DNA of 64,000 nucleotides, taken from the NCBI GenBank assembly GCA_025200525.1, contig CM045770.1, forward strand, positions 118,087,429 through 118,151,428, read 5' to 3'. Made by a program: the position numbers and the translations under genes. Numbering within the stretch: position 1 is the first letter of the stretch; every line of letters starts with the position of its first letter. The notes under the pieces were generated by a model. The model was not told the DNA's origin and did no database searches. It saw only the letters and a list, made by a program, of their open reading frames with translations. This DNA is from Camellia lanceoleosa (lineage: Eukaryota; Streptophyta; Magnoliopsida; Ericales; Theaceae). Positions 22,795-32,569 of the stretch are shown here, piece after piece.

Positions 22795-24083
22795 ACCTAC
22801 TTAGACCAAGCATTGAAGACCCCGAAGCAGAAGAGGTATGTTGTGCAGAGTTAGGCCCTTCTTGGATAGACCCCATTATACTGTTCCTGAAAGACGGCAC
22901 CTTACCGAAAGAAAAGAAAGAAGCTAATAGAATAAGAGCAAAGTCGCAGCGATTTTGGCTCTCCCCATCTTTGACATTGTACAAAAAGTCGTTCTCAGGA
23001 CCTTACCTAAAGTGTGTTCATCCCAGCAAAGTGGAAGCATTCTTATTTGAAATACATGAGGGTGTATGCGGCAGCCATCAAGGAGGAAGATCACTAGCAT
23101 CTGAGAGCAATTTCGCAAGGATATTAGTGGCTATATATGCAGGCAGACTCAGAAAAGTATGTCAAAAAGTGCGAGAAGTGTCAGAAGTTCGCACACCAAA
23201 TACACCAACCTGCCAGAGAACTCTTACCTCTAACTAGCCCATGGCCTTTCGCAATGTGGGGATTGGACATAGTAGGACCACTTCTATGACCAGAAGCGAA
23301 AATTCTTCCTTGCAAAGAACCGACTACTTCACAAAATGGGAGGAAGCGAAGCCTTGGCCAATCAAGGAAAAAGATGTGAAAAGTTTGTGCAGCGAATATC
23401 ATCACTCGACGGCATACCAAAGGCACTGATATCAAACAACGGCACTCAGTTCGACGGCAAAATCTTTAGAGGCTTTTGTGAAGAATACAAGATAGAGTTC
23501 TACAATTCTACACCGGCATATCCCCAAGCAAATGGACAGGCAGAAGCATCAAACAGGTTAGTCTTGGATGGATTAAAGAAAAGGTTAGAAAGAGCAAAAT
23601 GCAAGTGGACAGAAGAGCTCCCTCAAGTTTTATGGGCTTACCGCACCACGCCCCGGCGATCAACAAGAGAAACAACATTCTCCTTAGCTTACGGCATGGA
23701 AGCAGAATAATCCTTTGAAGTTGGCCTCCTACAATTGCGAGAATTTTGATCCAGACTTGCATGGCCCAGCCATAACATTGGAGCTCGACCTAGCAGAGGA
23801 AAGAAGAGAAAGAGCATTGGTTCACATCGCCTCGTACCAACAAGAGTTATCCAGGAAATACAACAAGACAGTTCATCCAAGGCAATTCAAGGTCGGAGAT
23901 TGGGTACTGCGCAAAGTGATGGGAAACACCTTGGTGCCCGGAGATGGCAAGTTAGGGCCTAATTGGGAAAGACCTTACAAAGTGGTTGGATTAGCAGGCA
24001 AAGGGGCATACCACTAAGAAGATAAGGATAGCAAGACAATTCCCAGGCCATGGAATACTGCCAATCTCAAGTTATTTTATTTT
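22795..24083 (+). pseudogene. Integrase of element 2
   Basis: The N-terminal zinc region is degenerate ([17 protein letters not shown], then [12 protein letters not shown], with Cys pairs partly lost or shifted). The core's first Asp can be read in another frame as MWGLDIVGPLL (about 23258-23287), followed by TGA. The second Asp reads Asn: SNNGTQFDGK instead of SDNGTQF. The Glu motif is kept: YPQANGQAEASNR. A TAA at 23708 replaces the end of GMEA-. The C-terminus reads KVGDWVLRKVMGN, GKLGPNWERPYKVVGLAGKG and ends near 24083. There is no chromodomain. With a catalytic Asp changed and frames broken, it could not integrate DNA. Confidence 0.85.
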
Positions 24084-24127
24084 TAGCTTTTTTCTTTTTT
24101 GAATATGTGTAATTTTTTTCCTTTCTC

Positions 24128-24133
24128 AATAAA
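24128..24133 (+). terminator. AATAAA polyadenylation-signal-like motif after pol
   Basis: AATAAA lies about 45 bases after the end of the integrase frame and just before the first hairpin of the array. It could end sense transcripts early, but the element should normally end transcripts in the 3' LTR. The assignment is by motif only. Confidence 0.3.
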
Positions 24134-24135
24134 AG

Positions 24136-24880
24136 AAATGTTTATCTTTTCAGAATAAACATTTTTCTCTGTAACAGTTTGTTTTAGTAAATTAGTGAAT
24201 TAGGGGCATAATCGGACATTTTATTCTAAGTTGGCTGGAAAAAATAACTTAGAGGTTGGCTGGATTAAACCAACACCCCTCCTAAGCCCAGGATAAAAAT
24301 CCAGGCTGCAAAACGTTTGGTCACAATAACCAAACATTTTATTCTAGGTTGACTGGAAAAACCAACTTAGAGGTTGGCTGGATTAAACCAACTTTTGTTA
24401 CTCTTCAGCCGAAGTAAGGGTACGGCTGAAGAGTGGTTGGCTGGATTAAACCGACACCCGTCCTAAGCCCAGGATAAGGATCCAGGCTACAGGATGTTTG
24501 GTCAGAATACCTAAACATTTTTTCTAAGTTGGCTGGAAAAACCAACTTAGAGGTTGGCTAGATTAAACCAACTTTTGTTACTCTTCAGCCGAAGTAAGAG
24601 TATGGCTAAAGAGTGGTTGGCTAGATTAAACCAACTTTTGTTACTCTTCAGCTGAAGTAAGGGTATGGCTGAAGAGTGGTTGGCTGGATTAAACAAACTT
24701 TTGTTACTCTTCAGCCGAAGTAAGAGTATGGGCTGAAAACGTGGTTTGCTGGACTAAGCTCTCTATACTCTTCAGCAGAAATAAGAGTATGGGCTGAAAA
24801 CGTGGTTTGCCAGACTAAGCTCTCTATACTCTTCAGCCGATGTTATTATATCGGCTAAAGAGTGGTTGGCTGAGTAGTCC
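24136..24880 (+). repeat. Hairpin-rich tandem repeat array between pol and the antisense gene
   Basis: The array consists of two alternating units of roughly 60-90 bases built from inverted repeats. One stem is ACTCTTCAGCCG / CGGCTGAAGAGT, perfect over 12 base pairs with an 11-base loop (24400-24411 with 24423-24434). It recurs near 24580, 24643, 24700 and 24828 with mismatches or wobble, and the last copy has an extended AGCCGAT/ATCGGCT stem. Others are GTTGG...CCAAC (in GGTTGGCTGGATTAAACCAA), TTTGGT/ACCAAA, and AAATGTTTAT/ATAAACATTT (24136-24164). The array lies between the 3' ends of two converging transcription units. Confidence 0.85.
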
Positions 24881-25101
24881 TAGTTAGATTGATAAGCTAG
24901 AACCGGAATAAAGTATTTAGATCGAGTTAACAGTTGGAGCAAAAAGATCATAAAAAAATCATTACAAGTATAACAGTCAAATCGGAATAACAGTCGGAGC
25001 AAGAGAAGATGATTTTTCATTGATCAAAGAGCAAAGTACAAAGTAGGGGCCGTAGCCCGGTTACAAGTCCAAAATAAAAGAAAAAAAAGAAAATTACCGA
25101 A

Positions 25102-27151
25102 TCAGTTGAAAAGATCCTCCAGATCGGCGTCAACATCAACACGAACATCGGTGTTTGAGGTTAGAGCAGTATCGGTTTGAAGCTCGGTCTCTATTGGAAG
25201 CACGGTCTCTGTTGTCAAGCCTTCAGCTGTTGGCTCCAAACGAGCTGATTGATCATCTGTTTGCCCATTGACAACCGGAGTTTCAGATTGTTCATTTTCT
25301 TCATCGTCGTCAGACGCCTCAAGAAATTGCTTCTGGAGATCGGCAGCATATTCCGCCAGTGAGGCCGGAATGAAATACTGTGGAGCATTGTAGACCTCGG
25401 TGCTAGAGTCACAACTGAGCTGCTCCACAGCACCTCGCCAGCCACACTTGAAGAACAAGTCCTTGGCGGCCTCACATTGTGGAATGTAGAGGGCCTCCGC
25501 CTCCTTGAAACCTTTAGCGTTGGCACCATTCGCCTTCTCCTTCAGCTCGGCGATCTCGGCATCTTTTTTCCCTTCAAGCTTGACTAGCTCACGAAGGTAC
25601 ATATCTTTCATCATGGCCAACGCCTTCTCTTTGTCGGCTTCAGCCGAGGTAACTAGTCCGGTTAGACGAGCTATCTCGGCCTCTAGCTCGGCTGTCTTTT
25701 GTTGGCATTCTTTTAATTCGGCAGTCTTCGCTTTGGCTTCTGCCATCGCCTGCCTCGTTGTTTTCCTGAGCTCCAGCACCTTTTGATAGGCAACTTGGCT
25801 CTTTTGGAGAGACTGAAATGAATGGAAAGAAATCAAAGTCAAAACCGAACTGAAAGTTAGCAAAAATTGAGAGACAAGAGTGGCGTCTTACCAGGATCAT
25901 GGATTTGGTAGCCGATCGGATGGCCCTTAGCTCGGTTAGATTCTGGTGGTGTTCCATGTCTGCTGGAAGGCAAACACTCTTGGCAAGGTGGAATGCCATC
26001 AAGTGATCCTTCTCAGCAACCACCGAATCGGTCTCCTGAATATCTCGGTTCTGAAACCTGAGCTTGGGTGCCCATCTGGTGGTAGCTCAGTCAGAAGGCT
26101 TGGGTTGTGGACTCGGTGGGTGGCTTAGTGAAAGGGTGGTTTCGTCTTCATCCGCTAGGCGCTGCTCGGTTGGGATAGTCCGGGCGCGCTTGGATGGGTG
26201 TGATGAAGAAGGCTGTTGAGAATGAAGGGCCACGACGGTCTGTTGCGTTTGGGGTGGTGTTGCTACCTCAGCCCTGTTTGTCTCCGTCAAGAGGGCCCTT
26301 ACTCTGTTTCTTTTCACCATTTCTTGTTCGGCTGTCAGGGGGACTAAGTTAATTTCTGGCAAGGTTGGGTCCGGTTCTGGGGCGTCTTCTAGGAGAAAGT
26401 CAGTTACTCTGGCTTTTCGGCGACCGCTGTATCTATAGGTCGGCTCGAAATTTAACAGCTTAGCCCAACTCTGCTCTGGGTACCGTAGTGCGGCGCGGAG
26501 GATGCTTAGATTGGGGTGGCTATAAAGTGAATGGAGATGAGCTGAATCTGCATAAATAAAAGCAATATTTAGATCGGTTTAGAATTGGAAGCCGATGTAA
26601 AAGAAAAGAACAAAAGAAACCGAAGTAAGTTATACCGGGATTCCTTTGTTTCAGTTTATACTTCAGCCAGGAATCTGGGCCTGATGATCCTCAAAATTCC
26701 CAGACACCCAGAAAAAATCGTCATCATTTAAATCTTTATCTGGCGTATCCTTTATTATTTTTTCACGCCGACGACGTATTCTCAAATAATAGACCCACCC
26801 ATCATCTTTGGAGCCTATGGAGTACTGGTGAAATATTTCGGCAAGGCCGAGGTTTAGACCGGCTTGGCGATTTAGTTTGGCTATTCCCATTATTATACGG
26901 TATGAATTGGTGGAAAGCTGGGTTGGGCATATTCTGGTTTGCCTAAGGAATTCACATATTAAGGGTTGGACTGGAAATCTTAGTCCGGTTTCTATTATTG
27001 AAAGAAGGGTAAAGGGTACAAAGCCCTCATTTCCCTATGGTATGGTATTTTGTTCAGCTAGAATAAGTTGGACGTCATCTGGTATATTGTAATCTTTGCG
27101 GAATTCGGCTAGACCGCCAGGTGTGTTTACTAAGAATCTATACTTCCCCAT
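25102..27151 (-). pseudogene. Antisense gene in element 2, PF04195-like ('putative gypsy type transposon') with introns
   Basis: It reads opposite to gag-pol. The start is ATG 27151 (MGKYRFLVNTPGG). Exon to 26636; intron 26635-26548 (GTATAA...TGCAG); exon 26547-25892; intron 25891-25813 (GTAAGA...TTTCAG); exon 25812-25102, stop after EDLFN. Codons join in frame across both introns (NP-D-SAHLHS and SMIL-SLQKSQ). Blocks LRFPVQPLICEFLRQTRICP, QLSTNSYRIIMGIAKLN and LAEIFHQYSI resemble the plant family annotated as putative gypsy-type transposon protein. The C-terminal third is a Lys/Glu/Ala coiled coil followed by an acidic tail. Breaks: TAG 27035-27037, a one-base deletion near 26690, TGA 26087-26089. 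The full product would be about 628 residues, function unknown. Confidence 0.72.
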
Positions 27152-27177
27152 TTATTGTATAAATTATAAATAAATTA

Positions 27178-27560
27178 GTTCGGTCGGAAAATTGTGCTCA
27201 GTAGCTCGGTTGAGCGCGCAGAGGAGTGCCTGGGCAACCTAAGTCTGCAAAGTGGAAAACAAAAGGTGTTAAGCACAGATCGTTGACCGTGCTGCAATAT
27301 CAAAGCAAGGAGAAAAGAATGGGGTTGGTTAGCTCGGTTTGAGCAAGGGATGCGATAGCTCGGTTGTGTATGGGTTGGTTATCTCGGTTTGAACTACAGG
27401 TTGTTACCTCGGTCGAGCCTCTAGGGGTAGCTTTCTTAGCTCGGTTTCAATCTAAGAAAGCTGGTTTAGCCCCGAGACCTAGCTCGGTCGAAGGCTAAGG
27501 TTTCCAGTATACTAAGTTCAGATTTAGTTCGATTCGTTTGTCTCGGCTAAAAAAAGGTGG
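27178..27560 (-). repeat. Clustered TAGCTCGGTY motif upstream of the antisense ATG
   Basis: Nine or so copies of a motif like T(A/T)GCTCGGTTNGA occur in 380 bases, inside the proposed 5' intron (for example TAGCTCGGTTGAGC, TAGCTCGGTTTGAGC, TAGCTCGGTCGAAGG). The same motif recurs in both LTRs and at 28180-28260 (GCTCGGCTGG). Spacing is irregular, so it is not a simple tandem array. Confidence 0.6.
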
Positions 27561-28100
27561 TGCCTTATTAAAACTACTGGTGTGAGCATGAATTGTTAGT
27601 TTAGTTACAAACTGACTAGACTTATACCTAGCATAAACAGTATTTTAGTTCGGTGGGATGTTTTTATGGATCAAACAGTGTTCTACAGATTACTTCATGA
27701 TGTTCAAGAGGTTCTTAAGAAGTTTTTTCCAGAAAAACGAGAGGCAAATGAAAAAAAAAAAAAAAAAACGTGTTTTGTACAAACACATAAAACAGTATGC
27801 TGTGGATTGTAGAAGCAAGTGTAAAAGAAACAAAAACTAGAGAGATCTGAGTAACTTACCTGGACTGGGGGAGGAAACTGAGAATGGATGCCAAGAACAA
27901 TGAAGAACACGTACACAGTAAGCTGGGGATTTCAGAAACTCAAAGATGAGAGGAGAGAGAGTGAATATTTTGGTGAGTGATTCAGAAGAATAAAGGGTTT
28001 TTGTTTTGTTGCAAATGACCAGAGGCGGGAACTGTTCAAAATTCACGGAGTACGAAGACGGCGTGACAGCTGCTTTAGGCCAATCAGCGTCTGCCACATG
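27245..28100 (-). other. Probable 5'-UTR exon and intron of the antisense gene
   Basis: On the minus strand, about 28100-27860 looks like a plant leader: CT-rich, with CACTCACC and CTCTCTCTCC, ending CAG|GTAAGT (donor GT at 27859-27858). The matching acceptor TTTGCAG lies at 27245, followed by an untranslated stretch 27244-27152 and the ATG at 27151. The intron would be 615 bases. A frame of 86 codons in the first exon (MADADWPKAAV...) may be an upstream ORF or chance. The true start of transcription was not determined, and no clear TATA box is visible. Confidence 0.5.
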
Positions 28101-28285
28101 TCATTGGAATAAGAAGCGATTCAATTTCTGTGATTGAAAAGATGCCTTGACCGAACAGTTACAGATCGGCTTAAGTCTTTTTGCTCGGCTGGAAAGGCTA
28201 AAAGGTGTTGTTTAGCTCGGCTGGAGAAGCTAAAAAGTTTTGGCTCGGCTGGTAGACAAGTAATCCCTATCATGCTACGCATATG

Positions 28286-28300
28286 GGATTAAGGGGCAAT
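28286..28300 (+). promoter_or_regulatory. Polypurine tract of element 2
   Basis: GGGATTAAGGGGCAA ends one base before the 3' LTR start and is the expected primer site for plus-strand DNA synthesis. It is purine-rich but interrupted by TT and C. Confidence 0.6.
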
Positions 28301-29012
28301 TGAGAGGGTAATTTATATGTACATATATATTGGGCCGAACCAATCTTTAGGCCGGTATGAGCCGAAGTACGAAAGAGGGTAGAAAGGCCTCAAAGTTTTC
28401 TCAGGCCCGGAAGAGTATGTGGTTAGTTCGGTCGCCAGTTAGCCACCTTCAGAAGTTAGTCCGGTCACGGTATAGCGTCACTAGCTCGGTCGGAGAAAGT
28501 TAGTTGTTAGCTCGGTTTGGGCTTACCATGGTTTATACAGGAGGAACTGAGGAAAGGGCATTAAAGGAAGAACCGAACTAACGATAGTTCGGCCTATTCT
28601 ATGGATAAGCGTAGCCATGCTTACCTCGGTTGTGGTAGTTCGACCATGGTAAAACCATCTCACTTGGTTTAAGCAGTGAGGGGGGTGTTGAAGGATAAGC
28701 ATTATCTTTCAAGAGTTTGAATCCTAGGAGGACTCTGCATGGAGGAGCAGGAGTCCTACTAGGATTGTGCCACACGAAATCTATAAAAGCTCACAACTAA
28801 CACCTATGGAGAGGTAACACAACTTTGTTTTCTGATTACACAGAGCTTTTGTCTACTTGTCAAGCTTATTGACTTAGGCATTGGAGAGGTTTCCGGCACA
28901 CACCCGCCGGGTAGCTCACGTTTGTGTTTTCAGGTGATAAAACAACGACGTAAGGAGGAACGCAGACTTGATCAACAGGATTATACGAGAAGGTTTATTT
29001 CTTTCCCGTACA
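28301..29012 (+). repeat. 3' LTR of element 2
   Basis: It is 712 bases, TGAGAGGG to CCCGTACA, collinear with the 5' LTR without visible length change. The TATA box CTATAAAAGC is at 28781-28790. Right flank CTATG. Confidence 0.93.
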
Positions 29013-29459
29013 CTATGTATTTTATTTCACTTTACTTTCTATTTATTTTGGCAAATGTAGAACGAGAGATAGAAGCCGAGTCAGTTCACATTGGGTAGTC
29101 TTCTCAGGATGTGTTCTTTAAATTCCTTGCTTTTAAGAGGGGAACAAATTCATGCTCATGCCATAAAGACCCAATTTGATGCGAATGCTTTTGTTAATAT
29201 TTTTTGTATTTGAGAATTAGTAATTTAAAAGTTTTTGAAATAATTTAGTTTTTTTTAGTTTGTTTATTATTTATTATTTGGGTTTACCTTGAGGGTAATT
29301 TTGCAAAAACAATAAGGTGTAATGAGAGTAAAATAGAATTTTAAATAATTAAACAGGAATACTTAAAAATTGGGAGTACTTCATGATTTTTTGGGTGTAA
29401 ATAGAATCCCCCACATTTGTCTTATAAAAATGTGACAGCTTATTTTCAAAATCATATTG
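29013..29459. other. AT-rich spacer between elements 2 and 3
   Basis: This is 447 bases of AT-rich DNA with no open frame of note. Near 29078 it contains CCGAGTCAGTTCACATTGGG, closely matching the left flank of element 2 near 17397. Its last five bases, TATTG, are the left target duplication of element 3. Confidence 0.55.
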
Positions 29460-31256
29460 TGTAAAACCCAAGTTATGTGTAGAATTATTTTTTTGATGGA
29501 TTAGAAATTAAACTAATTTGGTATGGGTCATTTAGTAATATCAAGGAATTAGTTATGAAATGACATTATTATTTCTATAACTTAGATGGGTAATCTTGCA
29601 ATTTTGAGAAACTAGGTTAATAAGCCAATGTTTCAAGTCTGGGAGGAAAAAAAGCAAAGGGCCCAGGAGGGTTTTTTTAAGGCTGCCGTCGGGTTTAAAG
29701 GACACACACGCACACACAAAAAAAAAAAAGAGAAAAAGAAGAAGATTCATAGAATGGTGATTTTGATTTATTCATCTCTTAGAGGTAAGATTTATTTTAT
29801 TGTATTCCTATTCATGAATTTTGTTTTAATATATCGATGGATGATTTGTATGGACATATATGATTAAATAAATGTATTGATGTAGTCTATGCTAGGAGTG
29901 TCGCTTTTGCAGGATTTTAGAGTGTATTTTGCATTCCGTTTGGGTGATTTGTATTTTGGGATTGATATGTGATGGGTTAAGTTTAATGGTGGTGTGTTTG
30001 TGGGATACAAGGATGACTACAAGAAGTTAAAAATTTATACATGTATATAAACAACAATAGAATGGTATAAGTTGAGAATTTTCGAAGCCGTGATAGCTCT
30101 GTTTTGATGCCGAAGTGTGGGAGTTCTTGGTAGACTATAGGATTAATTTATTCTATTGTTGTTACAAAGAAAGTAATGATGGGTGCAAATAATAATTATT
30201 TATGTGGTGTAATATTTTATTAGGTTTGTGAGATTAAGGTGGATCTTGTTAATTTGAGATTAGCTTGGGAAATATTATTTTAGTTGTTCGAGGTAAGTAA
30301 CCCTCTATCATTATAGGTTCATTTTTATTCCTATTGGATCGTTTGAAATTATAGATATTTATTTATAGTCTTCATGTTCTCTTAAAATAAAATATGGGTC
30401 AAGTATAAAACAGTATCGGATATTATTATGAAAATTATTTGAATATTTTGTGAAACTATTCTGAAAATTGTACCAAATATTTATTCTGAAAATATCGAAT
30501 ATTTTATTTAAAAGTTGTGTATTGTTTGAATTTTGAACACCACTTTAGTCTTACTATGATTTGGACCCTAGTCAATGGGGGTTATTTATTGGCACATAAA
30601 CTAATTTCTTTTGGGTCTTTACCACTAGCCTATGTGTTGTTTTGGGCCTTGTCACGGGCTAAGTGACCGTAGTCACCAAGACTTGAGTTTTGTTAATCAA
30701 ATCATTGAACCGTCTGAATATCAAACCATCGATTTGAACAACGAAATTTCTTCGAATTATCTCATTGTCTTTTCAATTAAAATGTATTGCTACATTATTT
30801 ATTTTCAGTTATGAAACCATCTTACAAAATAATTGTTCATTTATTGAATTGTTGCAAAAATATATTTATTGGTTATCGACTAATTTTTTTTGTATACTTG
30901 ATTCAGCTAACAGTGATGGTGGGTTATTTACTGGGCTGTCTAGCTTACCTTTATTTATTTTTATTTTTTTCAGATTCTGAGGAGTAGAGCTGTGCGGGTT
31001 TTTCCTTGTGGAAGTGCCGAGAGTAGGGCTATGATTTAAGTTACTTGGATTACTATATTGTTAGTGGATTATATTAGTGGACTTGGTGGACAATTTCATA
31101 TGATAAGGATTGTTTATTGTTTATGGATTTTGGCTTTATGATAATTAAAGATTTAATTTGAGTATTTTATATTGTTGGTTTATTTGATTAGACTCTTAAC
31201 CTTGCTTTCTCACTTAGATGAGTGTACGACATTGTCACAGGACCTGGGGCATGACA
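29460..31256 (+). repeat. 5' LTR of element 3
   Basis: It begins TGTAAAACCC and ends GGGGCATGACA. It aligns along its length with 40308-42068, including the ATATATCGATGGATGATTTG block. It holds A-rich runs near 29718 and several short frames without domains. Confidence 0.92.
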
Positions 31257-31262
31257 ATTTTG

Positions 31263-31275
31263 TGGTATTAGAGGC
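31263..31275 (+). promoter_or_regulatory. Primer-binding site of element 3
   Basis: TGGTATTAGAGGC lies six bases after the LTR and matches the usual TGGTATCAGAGC of initiator-Met-tRNA-primed plant elements with a C-to-T change and a late mismatch. Confidence 0.78.
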
Positions 31276-31435
31276 AAGTTGTAACTTTAAAGTCTTGTAT
31301 AGAATAGTGGTGAGATTGGGTAGATGTAGGATTGTGAAGGCTTATAATTTGGCATATTGTTAATTTTATTTATATGTTATAGGGATTTGTGAACGGAATA
31401 AGATGATGTTTTATTATTGATGCATATAGGTTGCA

Positions 31436-32569
31436 ATGGAACTTGAGGAGACATTGGCAAATATGGTTAGGAATACACGCCAGGGTCAAACGAATCGACG
31501 GACTGGTAATAACAACCAGCGAGGGAATGTGACTAATAATGGTAGTGGTTTTCAAGTGGTTAAAGGAAATCAAAGGCAAGAGCTGGGACAACAAGAACAA
31601 GCTGCAATCCCCAATCCAAATGAGATGGTTCAAGTGCTTCAAACTTTGGCCGGGGTAGTCCAACAACAAACCACCATAGGGAATAACTTGACCAGAATTA
31701 TGGAGCAACAACAATGGTTGCAGCCGGGAGTTGGGCCATAATCGAGGCCACATTGTAACATTACTGAGTTTAAGAAGATAGCATTGGCATTTGAGGGAGC
31801 CACAAAACCTTTGGAGGCTAAAAAATGTTTAACATAAATGGAAAAGTTGTTTCCCATTTTTGAGTGTAAAGATGATCAGAAGGTGACCTATGATACGTTT
31901 ATGCTACAAGGGATAGCTAATGATTGGTGGCAAATGAAGAAGCGCATACATGAACATGATGCCAACCCATATACATGGGAAAGGTTTATGAATGCATTCA
32001 ATGATAAATGCTTCCCTAGGAGTGTCATTTACAAAAACAGAGGAAATTTTCAAAGTTGGAGCAAGGGAATAAGATATTTGTAGAATATGAAACCGAGTTT
32101 ATGAAGTTGTCTAAATTTGCACCAGCATTTGTAGCAGACGAGGATAGTAGAGCATGAAAGTTCGAAGGTGGGCTAAGAACGAACATTATGTAATATGTGG
32201 TTCCTTTCAAGTTACTTACTTTTGGAGCAGTGTTGAATAAGGTATTGTTGGTTGAGAGTGGCCTCACAAGAGCCCAAGAAGAGAATTATAAGAAGAAACC
32301 TAGTTCTTCCAACTTTCAAACTAACAACAGTTCGAAGGGCAATGCTAAGAGACAAAACACTTCTTTAGTTGGGAGTTGGGAAAGTTGAACTGTGGGTGGT
32401 AGTGTTGACAAGCAGAATGATCGGGTACAGTGCACTAGATGTAATGGGTTCCATCAAGATAGTGAGTGTCATTGGAATACTGGGGCTTGTTTTTCCTACG
32501 GGCAACAGAGGCACACGATAGCTGATTGCTCTAACCATAAGGGGTGTGAGAGTGAACATAAAACATAGA
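31436..32569 (+). pseudogene. Gag of element 3
   Basis: The start is ATG 31436 (MELEETLANMVRN). The N-terminus is Gln/Asn-rich. TAA 31739-31741 interrupts it; the capsid follows as ITEFKKIALAFEGATKPLEA, MEKLFPIFECKDDQKVTYDT, NDWWQMKKRI and WERFMNAFNDKCFPRSV, typical chromovirus capsid sequence. After a frame change, KLSKFAPAFVADED and a region with KRQNTSLVG follow. The nucleocapsid reads CTRCNGFHQDSECHWNTGAC and CFSYGQQRHTIADC, a zinc knuckle whose second Cys reads Tyr. Copy A is inserted right after this, at ATAGA. Confidence 0.85.

Larger units (their letters stand above)
17434..29012 (+). mobile_element. Element 2: Tat-lineage Ty3/gypsy LTR retrotransposon with antisense gene
   Basis: Two 712-base LTRs flank gag, protease, RT, RNase H, a second RNase H and integrase on the plus strand, followed by a hairpin-rich repeat array and then an antisense gene. 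By eye the LTRs differ at about 25 positions, nearly all substitutions (roughly 3.5 percent), so the insertion is of moderate age. Flanking bases CTCTG and CTATG may be a mutated 5-base target duplication. The PBS, polypurine tract, dual RNase H and lack of a chromodomain all fit the Tat lineage. Coding parts are broken mainly by stops that look like C-to-T changes. Confidence 0.93.

Noticed and set aside
24136..24880. CRISPR array
   Set aside because: The repeats are contiguous, alternate between two forms and have no unique spacers; the context is a plant retrotransposon.
25505..25786. Plus-strand 93-codon Ser/Ala-rich frame
   Set aside because: It is the complement of the coiled-coil exon of the antisense gene.
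27704..27916. Minus-strand frame with a Phe-rich stretch as a signal or membrane protein
   Set aside because: The Phe run comes from a 16-base A homopolymer, and the region falls in the proposed leader intron of the antisense gene.
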